Shown here in pieces: positions 1 through 10,333 of a stretch of 42,229 nucleotides of DNA. Within the stretch, counting starts at the first letter, position 1. Each line of letters begins with the position of its first letter. Below the pieces are notes generated by a model. That model was given only the letters and a program-made list of their open reading frames with translations. It searched no databases and was not told the DNA's origin. The position numbers were made by a program, and so were the translations under genes. Source of the stretch: Marinilabiliales bacterium (GTDB lineage: Bacteria > Bacteroidota > Bacteroidia > Bacteroidales > BM520); the NCBI GenBank assembly GCA_002869405.1, contig PKSY01000091.1, positions 1 through 42,229 of the forward strand, written 5' to 3'.

Positions 1-33
1 AAAAAAGGGCGCCCAAACGAGCGCCCTTTAAAA
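1..33 (-). terminator. Rho-independent terminator of the T9SS cargo gene
   Basis: Inverted repeat aaagggcgc...gcgcccttt; read on the minus strand it is followed by a T-run, just downstream of the stop at 52. Confidence 0.8.
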
Positions 34-51
34 TATTATGGATTCTGTCTC

Positions 52-2907
52 TTATTGAACAGTAATCTTTTGTGTAGTGATTCCGTTGTCAGTTTCGATC
101 TGTACGAAATAGATACCTGCGTCGAAATCAGAAGCATTGATCTGATAACGCTCAGCGTCAACAGCTGTGGAAACAACTGTCTGGCCTGCGAGGTTCATAA
201 CACGGATGTTTTTGATGTTTTCGTTTGCCTGGATATTCATAACACTTGTAGCAGGGTTAGGATATACCATAACATAGGTAGCTTCTTCTTCACCAATACC
301 AACACTGGTAAGCTGCATTGCGATAGGAATATTCTTTACAGGAAGATCAGAATCGTTTGTATAGATCATGATAGTACCTGAGTATTGAATATTTGCAGGG
401 TTCAGAATTCCCATTGGATCAATGGTAACTGTTACGTCAGTATCTTCCAGTGGAAGAACAGTGCCAGCCATAGGATCAAATGACATCCAGTTGTCAGTCA
501 TAGTTTTAGTACCTTCAAGTACGAAGAACATAGATTTCTCACCAAGTCCGAGACCAGCGTTAATCTGTGTCCAGTCCATACCACCAAAGAAGCCAGGCTG
601 ATCCTGAAGTACAGCTTCATTTTCGATACCGGTGTTACCCATGTACCAGTTCCAGCGACTACCATCAAGAGCAGTACCATCTTCATACCATGCATAAACA
701 GTAACCCAGTAACGACCTGCTGCGAAAGTCTGAGGCATTGCCAGAACGAGATCCTGTGATTCATAGTCAGTCCATGGAACAATCTCTTCATAAATTACAT
801 CACCGGGAGCTCCGAATGCGTCAGCATAGAACTTAAGACCGAATCCTGTTGGAGGATCTACTGTTGATGCGTCAGGGAAACCTTCAGTGTGAACAAATTC
901 TACCATCCACTCTTCGCCACTTGGTACCATGAAGTCATCAGCAGCGTTTACGAGGTTGTCAGTAGCACCAAGACCACCATAACCACCTGAAACGAGACCA
1001 CTTCCTGAGAGGTCGATATCAGCGTTATCCCAAAGTAATTCACGTCCTTCAGTAACATAGTTTGAAGCCTCTCCGCCTTTTGCAGAAACGAGGTTAGCTA
1101 TTCCTTCAGGAGCTTTTGTGAAAGTATGAGGTTTAGAAGCGTAAACTTTTGCATCGCTGTTGTAGCTGGCGAATACTTCATACATCAGATCACCATTACC
1201 GTCGTTGGCAACGTTGAACTGCTTCTCTGCAGTTTGTCCGAAATAAACGAGACCACCTGAGAGTACGTTAGGAGTAATGTTAGCTACAGGAACACCAGCA
1301 GTAATTTCAATTGTGATAGGGCCTGCAGGCTCTGATTCACCTTCTGTGTAAACTGCAGTAACAAGGTATGTATAAGCACCCGGCTCAAGTTCGCCATCGA
1401 GGTAAGTAGTTGCAGAAATCTCTTCAGCAATTACTTCACCACCTCTGTAAACATTGTAACCAAGGAGTTCACGACCACCTTTGAGGTTAGCAGGAGCTAC
1501 GTTGTCAGTTTTTGCTGATGTAGTAACTGCGAGGTCAGCAGCCTGGAAGTTTTTCTCAACAACAACATTGTTAAAATCGTTCATGTTGGCAAGATCCTTA
1601 GCTGTTGCAGGCGCACCATAAACTGCGAAACAAAGATCTTCAGGAACACCACCTTCAGAAGCGATATCCTGAGTCCATGTTGTAAATCCACTACCAAATC
1701 CGTCACCTGGGTTTCTCCAGTAACCGGGGGTATCATTGTCAGTAGCTGCACGCTGGTTGGCGTAACCCTGAATTTCAATAGTACCATATTCCAGCTGGAT
1801 AGAGAATCCAATCCAGTAAGTACCTGCGTCAAGCGAAATAGGATCTACGAGCTCACCTGTGAAAACATTGTTTTCGTCCGGAGCAGCTTCAACAGTAGTA
1901 GTTGAGTAGAGAGCAGTTTCACCGGGAACACCACTTTCATCAGGGAAGATTGCAACGTTGAAAACCCGAGGGTCAACATTACCGGCACCATTGGCATTGT
2001 AGAAGAAGCGGAATGCTACTTTGTTAAGTTCAGCTGCTTCAGTAAGTACAAAGTCAGAGGCTACTTCAGCATCATATACATCATATGCTGCCTCGAAGTC
2101 CTGTGCTGATTTACCGTATGATTCATCCAGTGGGTCAATCTGATCCCAAAGGAGTTCTGATTGAGAAGCACCCGGCTCGTCCCAGTTGAGTTCAATGTAG
2201 AAATCATCGATTACTTCACCCATGAGGTTTACAGGAGGTTCACCAACTCCACCGCCGCCGAGGTCGATAAGCTCAACATCGTCGATGTAGAATTTAGGAG
2301 TACCTTCTTCATCCCATGCGTAGAAGTTGGCAGCACCAAGCTGGTTGAGGCCCGGGTCGCCGAAAGTACCCATGCTCCACTGCCATGTTACGAGGTCAAC
2401 GCCATCGATAGCAACAGTAGCCTGGTCGAAAGTAAGGTTGATTTTGTTTTCAACAGTGATCCAGGTATCGTAAGCATAGGTGAAAGAACCTGCACCGGCT
2501 TCACCACCATCGACAAGACCTGCGCCGTTTGCACCAAAATACACCTGAGTTCCCCATTCAGAAGCAGCTCCGTCGAACATATGGAGTACGTTGTAGTATC
2601 CGGTGAATCCTGCAGGAACATAAATCTTGAATGTGAAGTTGTAGTTACCTGTTGTCAGGTCACCAAGAGGAAGCACACAGTCGTTACCTGCTTCAACAAC
2701 GAAGCTGTTAACACCGCTGTTAGCCACATCGTCAGATACAAATGGATCCTCAGATCCGCCGGGAGCATTACTCCATGTTGTCCACACGGTTGGATTTTGC
2801 TCAGCCAGGCGCATACCTGCTGTGTAAGATTCAAAATCATCTGATATTTGAGCCATGAGGCCGAAACCTACAAAAAGACTCAATACCAATAGAGTAAGTT
2901 TTTTCAT
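52..2907 (-). CDS. Secreted T9SS type A sorting domain-containing protein
   Basis: 951-aa ORF with signal peptide MKKLTLLVLSLFVGFGLMAQ and C-terminal VYPNPATSVMNI...GIYFVQIETDNGITTQKITVQ typical of T9SS type A sorting domains. Confidence 0.9.
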   Translation of the reverse strand: MKKLTLLVLSLFVGFGLMAQISDDFESYTAGMRLAEQNPTVWTTWSNAPGGSEDPFVSDDVANSGVNSFVVEAGNDCVLPLGDLTTGNYNFTFKIYVPAGFTGYYNVLHMFDGAASEWGTQVYFGANGAGLVDGGEAGAGSFTYAYDTWITVENKINLTFDQATVAIDGVDLVTWQWSMGTFGDPGLNQLGAANFYAWDEEGTPKFYIDDVELIDLGGGGVGEPPVNLMGEVIDDFYIELNWDEPGASQSELLWDQIDPLDESYGKSAQDFEAAYDVYDAEVASDFVLTEAAELNKVAFRFFYNANGAGNVDPRVFNVAIFPDESGVPGETALYSTTTVEAAPDENNVFTGELVDPISLDAGTYWIGFSIQLEYGTIEIQGYANQRAATDNDTPGYWRNPGDGFGSGFTTWTQDIASEGGVPEDLCFAVYGAPATAKDLANMNDFNNVVVEKNFQAADLAVTTSAKTDNVAPANLKGGRELLGYNVYRGGEVIAEEISATTYLDGELEPGAYTYLVTAVYTEGESEPAGPITIEITAGVPVANITPNVLSGGLVYFGQTAEKQFNVANDGNGDLMYEVFASYNSDAKVYASKPHTFTKAPEGIANLVSAKGGEASNYVTEGRELLWDNADIDLSGSGLVSGGYGGLGATDNLVNAADDFMVPSGEEWMVEFVHTEGFPDASTVDPPTGFGLKFYADAFGAPGDVIYEEIVPWTDYESQDLVLAMPQTFAAGRYWVTVYAWYEDGTALDGSRWNWYMGNTGIENEAVLQDQPGFFGGMDWTQINAGLGLGEKSMFFVLEGTKTMTDNWMSFDPMAGTVLPLEDTDVTVTIDPMGILNPANIQYSGTIMIYTNDSDLPVKNIPIAMQLTSVGIGEEEATYVMVYPNPATSVMNIQANENIKNIRVMNLAGQTVVSTAVDAERYQINASDFDAGIYFVQIETDNGITTQKITVQ

Positions 2908-3128
2908 TTGACTTGATGTTTAATTAGACATGTTTGGGTTATACTTATTTAGAATAGTTTTTTTAGGTCATTTTTTACCTGCTTCTGTTATCGACCTACA
3001 AAAATAGAAAAAAAATAACGAAATAAATATTCATTTTTGGCTTTTTTAACAATGTATCTCCAATAATGTTCCTTTCTAAAGAATCTCAACAGCTCTTTGG
3101 CGCTTCTTATTCGTATATAAAATCTTAT

Positions 3129-3136
3129 TATCTTTG
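3129..3136 (+). promoter_or_regulatory. Bacteroidota -7 element (TATCTTTG, TAnnTTTG) upstream of ffh
   Basis: Match to the known Bacteroidetes TAnnTTTG -7 consensus, 26 bp before the ATG. Confidence 0.5.
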
Positions 3137-3161
3137 CCGCTAATAAAAAAATCAGCATACA

Positions 3162-4496
3162 ATGTTTGAGAGTTTAAGTGACAGACTGGAACGGTCGTTT
3201 AAAATATTAAAGGGCCAGGGACACATTACGGAGATTAATGTTGCCGAAACACTGAAAGATGTCAGAAAGGCACTTCTTGATGCCGACGTTAGTTTCAAAG
3301 TGGCAAAGAATTTCACGGAAGAAGTAAAGAAGAAAGCACTGGGGGAGAAGATTTTAACTTCTGTATCGCCAGGGCAGCTAATGGTGAAAATTGTACACGA
3401 TGAGCTTACCACACTTATGGGTGGTGAAGAAGTGCCACTGGAAATCGATGGTCATCCAAATGTAATTCTGATTGCCGGTCTGCAGGGCTCCGGTAAAACA
3501 ACCTTTTCGGCAAAGCTTGCCAATCATCTGCAAACAAAAAAGAAGAAAAAAGTGCTGCTTGTGGCCGGTGACGTTTACCGACCTGCCGCAATCGATCAGT
3601 TGAAGGTTCTTGGTGAACAGGTTTCGGCCGAGGTATATACCGATCCTGAAAGCAAAGATCCGGTGAGAATTGCCAATGATGCAATTAAATATGCTAAAAG
3701 TAATAACTTCTCTACAGTAATCGTCGATACCGCCGGTCGTCTGGCTGTTGATGAGGCTATGATGAAGGAAATTACTGCAGTAAAAGCAGCAGTTAAACCC
3801 CATGAAACCCTTTTTGTGGTTGACTCCATGACCGGTCAGGATGCCGTTAATACTGCAAAAGCTTTTAATGACCGCCTGAACTTTGAAGGCGTTGTGCTTA
3901 CCAAACTCGATGGTGATACCCGTGGTGGTGCTGCTCTGACAATCCGCGCGGTTGTGAATAAGCCCATCAAATTTGTGGGTCTTGGTGAGAAAATGGATGC
4001 GCTGGATGTCTTCTATCCTAAACGTATGGCAGACAGGATTCTGGGCATGGGTGATATCGTTTCTCTTGTTGAAAAAGCTCAGGAACAGTTTGATGCCGAG
4101 CAGGCAAGAAGCCTTCAGAAGAAAATTGCCAAAAACCAGTTTAACTTTGATGACTTCCTTTCCCAGATTCAACAGATCAAAAAAATGGGTAATGTGAAAG
4201 ACCTCATGGGAATGATTCCCGGTATGGGTAAGGCATTGAAAAATGTGGATATTGATGATGACGCTTTTAAGGGTATTGAAGCAATTATTCGTTCAATGAC
4301 TCCTGAAGAGCGTTCAAACCCTGTGATCCTTAACGGAAGCAGAAGAAGACGTATTGCAAATGGCGCCGGTACAACTGTTCAGGAAGTAAATCAGTTAATC
4401 AAGCAATTTGGAGAAACCAGAAAAATGATGAAGGCAATGTCAGGTGCAGGTGGTAAAAACATGATGCGCATGATGCGGAATATGCCAAAACAATAA
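3162..4496 (+). CDS. ffh: Signal recognition particle protein Ffh
   Basis: 444 aa; GTPase motifs GLQGSGKTT, DTAGR, TKLDGDTRGGA and a methionine-rich C-terminal M domain. Confidence 0.97.
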   Translation: MFESLSDRLERSFKILKGQGHITEINVAETLKDVRKALLDADVSFKVAKNFTEEVKKKALGEKILTSVSPGQLMVKIVHDELTTLMGGEEVPLEIDGHPNVILIAGLQGSGKTTFSAKLANHLQTKKKKKVLLVAGDVYRPAAIDQLKVLGEQVSAEVYTDPESKDPVRIANDAIKYAKSNNFSTVIVDTAGRLAVDEAMMKEITAVKAAVKPHETLFVVDSMTGQDAVNTAKAFNDRLNFEGVVLTKLDGDTRGGAALTIRAVVNKPIKFVGLGEKMDALDVFYPKRMADRILGMGDIVSLVEKAQEQFDAEQARSLQKKIAKNQFNFDDFLSQIQQIKKMGNVKDLMGMIPGMGKALKNVDIDDDAFKGIEAIIRSMTPEERSNPVILNGSRRRRIANGAGTTVQEVNQLIKQFGETRKMMKAMSGAGGKNMMRMMRNMPKQ

Positions 4497-4545
4497 TATT
4501 TGAACCAATACCTTTCAGGCTTGTTCATCTTCTAAACTTTAAACT

Positions 4546-5427
4546 ATGAAACTTATTGATGGAAAAGAGGCTTCAAATGCCATACGTGATAAAATAAAGG
4601 AAGAAGTTGCCGGATTAATCGATGCCGGAAAACGTGCACCGCACCTCGCAGCTATCCTTGTTGGTGAAGATCCTGCCAGTCAGACATACGTAGCTAACAA
4701 GGAGAAATCTTGTCAGAAAGTGGGTATTACATCCACACTGTATCGTCTTCCCGCGGAAACAACTCAGGATGAGCTTCTTGGCGTAATCGATTTTATAAAT
4801 CAGGATGATGAAATTGACGGCGTGATTGTTCAGCTTCCGCTTCCTGATCATATTGATAAAGATACGGTGATTCAGGCTATTCATCCTTCCAAAGATGTGG
4901 ATGGATTCCATCCTGAGAATGTAGGGAAAATGGTTTCGGGTCTCCCGACTTACCTTCCTGCAACACCTTTCGGTATACTGATGCTTCTGGAACATTACAA
5001 AATTGAAACTTCAGGAAAGAGTTGTGCTGTGCTCGGGCGATCGAATATTGTCGGAACACCCATGAGTCTTCTGCTTTCCCGTAAGGCAGACCCGGGAAAC
5101 TGTACTGTTACAACCGTACACTCAAGATCTCAGAATATTGAGCAGATAACCGCTGAAGCTGATATTGTTGTTGCTGCCTTTGGACAACCTCATTACCTGA
5201 AAGCTGATATGGTGAAAGATGGTGCAGTAGTTATTGACGTTGGTATTCACCGTGTTCCTTCTGATAAAACAAAATCAGGCTTCCGCCTTATCGGAGATGT
5301 GGATTTTGATGAAGTGTCGAAGAAGGCCTCATGGATTACGCCTGTCCCCGGTGGAGTAGGTCCCATGACCATTACAGGTCTGTTGATGAACACTATGAAA
5401 GCATACAGGAAAGAAGTTTATTCATAG
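4546..5427 (+). CDS. folD: Bifunctional methylenetetrahydrofolate dehydrogenase / methenyltetrahydrofolate cyclohydrolase FolD
   Basis: 293 aa; motifs YVANKEKSC, VQLPLP, DVDGFHPENVG, GRSNIVGTPMSLLL, TPVPGGVGPMTI. Confidence 0.97.
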   Translation: MKLIDGKEASNAIRDKIKEEVAGLIDAGKRAPHLAAILVGEDPASQTYVANKEKSCQKVGITSTLYRLPAETTQDELLGVIDFINQDDEIDGVIVQLPLPDHIDKDTVIQAIHPSKDVDGFHPENVGKMVSGLPTYLPATPFGILMLLEHYKIETSGKSCAVLGRSNIVGTPMSLLLSRKADPGNCTVTTVHSRSQNIEQITAEADIVVAAFGQPHYLKADMVKDGAVVIDVGIHRVPSDKTKSGFRLIGDVDFDEVSKKASWITPVPGGVGPMTITGLLMNTMKAYRKEVYS

Positions 5428-5497
5428 GGAGGATGAGCCCCCCTGGCTACAATAAACCTTCGCAACAACGTTTACTTAATAAATACAGATACATTAA

Positions 5498-7450
5498 GTG
5501 ATAAATCTCCACGATAGCAGAAGCATAAAGAGCACGTTGAAAATATCAGCTTTCTTTATGCTTCTGCTCTTTTTATCAACCCCGGTGTTTTCACAAAACC
5601 GAAAAGCAAGACGCTATTTTGAACAAGCTAATAACGCTGTATATCAGTATCAATACGCAGAAGCTTTAAACTATTTATTTAAGACGGTTGAGGAGGATAG
5701 TCTCTTTTTCAATGCATGGCAATTAATGGGTGATATCTACCTGAATACCGGTGATAAATTCCGTGCCATCGACGCCTATCGTAATGCTTTAAAATGTAAA
5801 GATGAGAATCCGAAAGATGTGCTAATGGTTCTGGCAAAAACAGAGCTTAGTCTAGGAGAATATGCAATGGCCGGAAAGCATTTTCAGGAATATGAAATTG
5901 TTGGAAATCCGCGGGGTGAAACAAAGAAGTTTCTTGAGCAGATGAAGGAGAGGGTGTCCTTTGCGTTAAATGCAATGGAAAATCCTGTGCCATTCGATCC
6001 TCATAACCTCGGTAATCAGGTCAATACACCCTATGATGATTATATAAACGCTATAAGTGTTGACGACAGCTTCCTGATGTTTACCATCAAGGCACCTCCC
6101 GGGTACCATAAATCAGAATACGGCACGCGTGAGACAGAGGATTTTTATATCTCGTACAGGAATGGAGCCGGAGAGTGGCAAAAAGCAGTGAATCTTGGTC
6201 CTCCGGTGAATACACCGGGAAATGAGGGCGCACTGACACTATCCCCCGATGGTCGGTATATATTCTTTGCCGGTTGCGATCGTCGGGATAATACCGGCAG
6301 ATGTGATCTCTATTTTTGCCAGCGAAAAGGAAACTCCTGGAGTGAAGCAATGAATCTTGGAACGATGGTGAACAGCACGGCATGGGAATCGCAGCCGGCA
6401 GTCTCTTCAGATGGCAAGACCATCTTTTTTGCCAGTAACAGGGAAGGTGGCCTCGGACAGACAGATCTCTGGCAAACAAAAATTAAGGAGGACGGAACGC
6501 TTACAAAGCCTGTGAATATGGGTGATGTTATCAATACTCCGGGAAGTGAAATGGCGCCGTTCATCCATCCCGACGGTAATACGTTATATTTCTCTTCTGA
6601 CGGGCATATCGGAATGGGAGGTAAGGATCTGTTTGTTTCACGTAAGATAAATGACACAACCTGGAGCAAGCCCCGGAATCTTGGATATCCCATTAACACA
6701 TGGTCGGATGAGATGACGCTTATTGTAGGTCCTGAAGGTAAACTGGCATACTTTTCATCCGATAAATTGGGCGGGGAGGGAAGATATGATATCTATGCCT
6801 TTAATTTATATAAGGAAGCTCAACCGGAGTCGGTAACATACTTAAAGGGTAAAGTTTTCGATGAAGAAACCGGTGAACCTTTGCAGGCAGATTTCGTGCT
6901 TACCGAAATAAACACAGGTAAAGAGCGCATCTCATCATTTTCAGATGCATCGACCGGCGAATTTCTGGTTACTTTACCCGGAGGATGTGATTATGTGCTT
7001 ACGGCAAATAAAGAAGGGTATTTGTACTACTCTGATCGATTTTACCTCAAAGACAACAGTACTGTTTTAAATCCATATCAAAAAGATGTTCCACTGACAC
7101 CCATAAAAGCAGGGAAATCCTTCTCTACAAGAAATATTTTCTTTGACACCGATAAATATGTACTTAAGGATGAATCTATTGCTGAAATTCGGATGATCTG
7201 TAAAATATTGAATGATAATCCTGATGTGGGCATGGAAATCATTGGTCATACTGATGATACAGGAAGCGAAGAACACAACCTTAAGCTTTCAGAAAACAGA
7301 GCCAGTTCGGTTTATGAAAAACTTGTGGAAATGGGTATTGATGCCTCAAGGCTGTCGTTTAAAGGTCTTGGCAGCAGTAAGCCTGTGGATTCCAATGATT
7401 CGGAAGAGGGCAGAGCGAACAATCGCAGGACGGAGTTTGTGATAAAATAA
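5498..7450 (+). CDS. TPR / WD40-like PD40 propeller / carboxypeptidase-regulatory-like / OmpA C-terminal domain protein (PorE-like architecture)
   Basis: 650 aa from GTG (start uncertain); TPR N-terminus, repeated LSPDGRYIFFAG/SSDGKTIFFAS/HPDGNTLYFSS blades, GKVFDEETGEPL CRD-like segment, C-terminal IGHTDDTGSEEHNLKLSENRA OmpA motif. Confidence 0.85.
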   Translation: MINLHDSRSIKSTLKISAFFMLLLFLSTPVFSQNRKARRYFEQANNAVYQYQYAEALNYLFKTVEEDSLFFNAWQLMGDIYLNTGDKFRAIDAYRNALKCKDENPKDVLMVLAKTELSLGEYAMAGKHFQEYEIVGNPRGETKKFLEQMKERVSFALNAMENPVPFDPHNLGNQVNTPYDDYINAISVDDSFLMFTIKAPPGYHKSEYGTRETEDFYISYRNGAGEWQKAVNLGPPVNTPGNEGALTLSPDGRYIFFAGCDRRDNTGRCDLYFCQRKGNSWSEAMNLGTMVNSTAWESQPAVSSDGKTIFFASNREGGLGQTDLWQTKIKEDGTLTKPVNMGDVINTPGSEMAPFIHPDGNTLYFSSDGHIGMGGKDLFVSRKINDTTWSKPRNLGYPINTWSDEMTLIVGPEGKLAYFSSDKLGGEGRYDIYAFNLYKEAQPESVTYLKGKVFDEETGEPLQADFVLTEINTGKERISSFSDASTGEFLVTLPGGCDYVLTANKEGYLYYSDRFYLKDNSTVLNPYQKDVPLTPIKAGKSFSTRNIFFDTDKYVLKDESIAEIRMICKILNDNPDVGMEIIGHTDDTGSEEHNLKLSENRASSVYEKLVEMGIDASRLSFKGLGSSKPVDSNDSEEGRANNRRTEFVIK

Positions 7451-7471
7451 GGCCCTTAAACCTTTCGGTTT

Positions 7472-7825
7472 TTAATGATAGTCCTGAATTAACACAGAAA
7501 CCGGAATGTTTAGTTTTGCGGATAGTTTTCTAATCATTTCAATTGTCAGCTTTCTTTTCTTATTTAAAACTTCCGACACTCTGTTGGTTCCGCCAAACTC
7601 CTGCGAAAGGTCTTTTTGATTAAGGTTTAGTTCTTCCATCTTAATTCTTATGGCCTCAATCGGGTCAGGAGGACTTATTGAGAAATGCTTGTTTTCATAT
7701 TCATCAATAATAAGCGCAAGAACATCTGCTTCATCACTCTCTTTTGTCCCTTCCGGCGCATCAAACAACATTTCCAGACGCGCGAGCGCTTCTTTGTATT
7801 CGTGTTCTGTTTTAATCAGTTTCAT
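7472..7825 (-). CDS. higA: HigA-type antitoxin, HTH-XRE domain
   Basis: Start reassigned to MKLIKTEHEYKEAL (ATG 7825-7823), one nt after the higB stop; HTH segment NQKDLSQEFGGTNRVSEVLNKKRKLTIEMIRKLSAKLNIP. Confidence 0.88.
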   Translation of the reverse strand: MKLIKTEHEYKEALARLEMLFDAPEGTKESDEADVLALIIDEYENKHFSISPPDPIEAIRIKMEELNLNQKDLSQEFGGTNRVSEVLNKKRKLTIEMIRKLSAKLNIPVSVLIQDYH

Positions 7826-7826
7826 A

Positions 7827-8123
7827 TCATATGGTATTTGCGTCAATTTTATCGTAATCGTCATGCTTTCCAATAAAGCGAATAAATATCCACTGTTTTT
7901 CGTAATTGATTTTTGCAACCAATCGATATTTATTCCCTTTTAAATTAAAAACAACACGTCCATTTTTAAGAATGCTAACATTTCCAAAAATATTTTTTAA
8001 TGTCGTTGGAGTAGTCCAATCAGTTTTAATTATAAGATCATACCATGTCTTTAAATACTGCTCTGTTTCAGGATACTTTTTCCAAAAAGTGATTAATGAG
8101 CTTCTTGAAAATACTCTCTTCAT
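7827..8123 (-). CDS. higB: HigB-type mRNA interferase toxin
   Basis: 98 aa with FNLKGNKYRLVAKINYEKQWIFIRFIGKHDDYDKI typical of the HigB_toxin family; directly upstream of the HTH antitoxin. Confidence 0.9.
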   Translation of the reverse strand: MKRVFSRSSLITFWKKYPETEQYLKTWYDLIIKTDWTTPTTLKNIFGNVSILKNGRVVFNLKGNKYRLVAKINYEKQWIFIRFIGKHDDYDKIDANTI

Positions 8124-8150
8124 AATATTTCATTTACAAAAATAGAATAA

Positions 8151-8167
8151 ATTCCCAATATGGGAAT
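8151..8167. promoter_or_regulatory. Perfect inverted repeat ATTCCCA-ATA-TGGGAAT, probable HigA/HigBA operator
   Basis: 17-bp palindrome lying 6 bp upstream of a TATTTTTG -7 element (complement of 8137-8144) in front of higB. Confidence 0.6.
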
Positions 8168-8315
8168 AATATTAATTAAGGAATTTTATATATGGTTAAT
8201 ACCAAAAACAGAGATATGTACCCAATGATCACAAAAAAAAATGCCTTAATACCTTAAACACCTGCATAATTTTCTAAATAGCGTCAAATCACTTTTTCTT
8301 TTCCCCTGATTAAGT

Positions 8316-8323
8316 TAAATTTG
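8316..8323 (+). promoter_or_regulatory. -7 element TAAATTTG upstream of thrS
   Basis: Match to TAnnTTTG, 27 bp before the ATG at 8351; it overlaps the TTG proposed by the ORF track. Confidence 0.5.
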
Positions 8324-8350
8324 CAAACAATTTTTATAAAATACAGCCAT

Positions 8351-10288
8351 ATGATTAATATTACACTACCTGATGGTTCAGTGAAAAAGCACGAGGCCGG
8401 AATATCTGCCATGGATATTGCCATGAGTATTTCGGAAGGGCTGGCAAGAAATGTACTTTCCGCCAAAGTAAATGGTAAAGTACAGGACGCATTGCTGCCA
8501 ATAAATGAAGATGCAACAGTTCAGCTTTTGACCTGGAATGATACGGAAGGTAAAGCAACAATGTGGCACTCCTCGGCACACCTGATGGCCGAAGCAGTGG
8601 AGCAATTATATCCCGGAGTAAAATTCGGTATCGGTCCGGATATTGAAAACGGGTTTTATTATGATATAGACTTTATGGATTATGCAATCTCTGATGCTGA
8701 CCTTCCAAAGATTGAGCAGAAGATGCAGGAGTTGGCAAAAGAGAAGCAAACTTTCAGCCGAAAGGCTGTACCTAAAAATGAAGCCATTGAATTCTTTACC
8801 AAAAAAGGCGATGAATACAAACTGGAATTGATCGATGAACTGGAAGATGGTCAGATCTCTTTTTATGAGAGTGGTACATTTACAGACCTGTGTCGCGGTC
8901 CTCATCTTCCAAACACCGGACATATCAAGGCTATCAAGCTTCTTAGCATTGCCGGAGCATATTGGCGCGGCGATGAAAACAGGAAGCAGCTTACCAGAAT
9001 CTATGGAATCACATTCCCAAAAAAGAAAGAGCTTACTGAGTACCTTGAAATGCTGGAAGAAGCCAAAAAGCGTGATCACCGGAAGCTTGGTAAAGAGCTT
9101 GAGATTTTTACATTCTCCCAGCGTGTGGGTATGGGACTTCCTCTGTGGCTTCCCAAAGGTGCGGAACTTCGTTCCCGATTGGAAACATTCCTGAAGGATG
9201 TACAGCGTAAAGCTGGTTATCAACAGGTAATTACACCACATATTGGTGATGTGAATCTTTATAAAACTTCTGGCCACTATGATAAATATGGTTCGGATAG
9301 CTTCAGGCCAATAACTACCCCTCAGGAAGGGGAGGAGTACTTCCTGAAACCAATGAACTGCCCTCATCACTGTGAGATTTTTGCCGCCAAGCCACACTCC
9401 TATAAAGATTTGCCGATTCGTTATGCTGAGTTTGGTACAGTATATCGCTATGAGCAGAGTGGTGAGCTTCACGGGCTGACAAGGGTTCGTGGTTTTACCC
9501 AGGATGATGCACATATTTTCTGTACTCCCGACCAGGTGAAGGATGAGTTTAAAAGCGTGATGGATATTGTGATGACGATCTTTAAAGCGCTTGATTTTAA
9601 GGATTTTATCACACAGATTTCGCTTCGTGATCCTGAAACTCCTGAAAAGTATATTGGCTCTGAAGAAAATTGGGAAAAGGCAGAAAGAGCTATTATTGAA
9701 GTTGCGGAAGAGCGTGAACTGGAAACTGTGGTTGAGTATGGCGAAGCCGCATTCTATGGGCCAAAGATGGATTTTATGGTTCGCGATGCACTGGGCAGAA
9801 AGTGGCAGCTGGGAACTATTCAGGTTGATTATAACCTGCCGGAGCGTTTTGAGCTTGAATATACCGGAAGTGATAATGAAAAACACCGCCCGGTTATGAT
9901 TCACCGTGCTCCGTTTGGATCCATGGAAAGATTTGTGGCTGTGTTAATTGAACATTGCGCAGGAAACTTCCCGTTATGGCTCACACCCGAACAGGCTATT
10001 ATCCTGCCAATCAGTGAAAAATATCATGATTATGCGGAAAAACTTTTAAATCTGCTAAATAATTCAGATATTCGCGCCCAAATTGACTTCCGCAGTGAGA
10101 AGACAGGTAGAAAGATCCGTGATGCGGAGATAAATAAAATACCTTTTATGCTTATTGTTGGAGAAAAGGAAGAAGCGGAAGGCTCTGTCTCCGTAAGGAA
10201 ACACGGAGAAGGAGACTTGGGTGCCATGAAGGCTGAAGCATTTGTTGATCTGGTAAATACAACAATAGAACAACTGCTGAATGCCTGA
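8351..10288 (+). CDS. thrS: Threonyl-tRNA synthetase
   Basis: TGS domain [17 protein letters not shown], class II motifs, [25 protein letters not shown]; start set at ATG 8351. Confidence 0.97.
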   Translation: MINITLPDGSVKKHEAGISAMDIAMSISEGLARNVLSAKVNGKVQDALLPINEDATVQLLTWNDTEGKATMWHSSAHLMAEAVEQLYPGVKFGIGPDIENGFYYDIDFMDYAISDADLPKIEQKMQELAKEKQTFSRKAVPKNEAIEFFTKKGDEYKLELIDELEDGQISFYESGTFTDLCRGPHLPNTGHIKAIKLLSIAGAYWRGDENRKQLTRIYGITFPKKKELTEYLEMLEEAKKRDHRKLGKELEIFTFSQRVGMGLPLWLPKGAELRSRLETFLKDVQRKAGYQQVITPHIGDVNLYKTSGHYDKYGSDSFRPITTPQEGEEYFLKPMNCPHHCEIFAAKPHSYKDLPIRYAEFGTVYRYEQSGELHGLTRVRGFTQDDAHIFCTPDQVKDEFKSVMDIVMTIFKALDFKDFITQISLRDPETPEKYIGSEENWEKAERAIIEVAEERELETVVEYGEAAFYGPKMDFMVRDALGRKWQLGTIQVDYNLPERFELEYTGSDNEKHRPVMIHRAPFGSMERFVAVLIEHCAGNFPLWLTPEQAIILPISEKYHDYAEKLLNLLNNSDIRAQIDFRSEKTGRKIRDAEINKIPFMLIVGEKEEAEGSVSVRKHGEGDLGAMKAEAFVDLVNTTIEQLLNA

Positions 10289-10333
10289 TGATACATTCTT
10301 CCAATTGTTTAATTAAATATAGGAGATTAAGCT

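Noticed and set aside
2161-2844. 227-aa plus-strand ORF within the T9SS cargo gene
   Set aside because: Antisense to a gene with a clear signal peptide and sorting domain; no domain of its own.
2908-3161. SRP RNA (ffs) next to ffh
   Set aside because: No SRP RNA core motif (e.g. GGTCAGGTCCGGAAGGAAGCAGCC) was seen; AT-rich intergenic sequence only.
3378-4172. 264-aa minus-strand ORF over ffh
   Set aside because: Antisense shadow of ffh.
8284-8466. 60-aa minus-strand ORF at the thrS start
   Set aside because: Antisense to the thrS 5' end and promoter; no support.
8606-9904. 432-aa minus-strand ORF antisense to thrS
   Set aside because: Lies wholly inside the well-conserved thrS gene; composition is rich in His/Cys/Ile shadow codons and no domain is recognisable.
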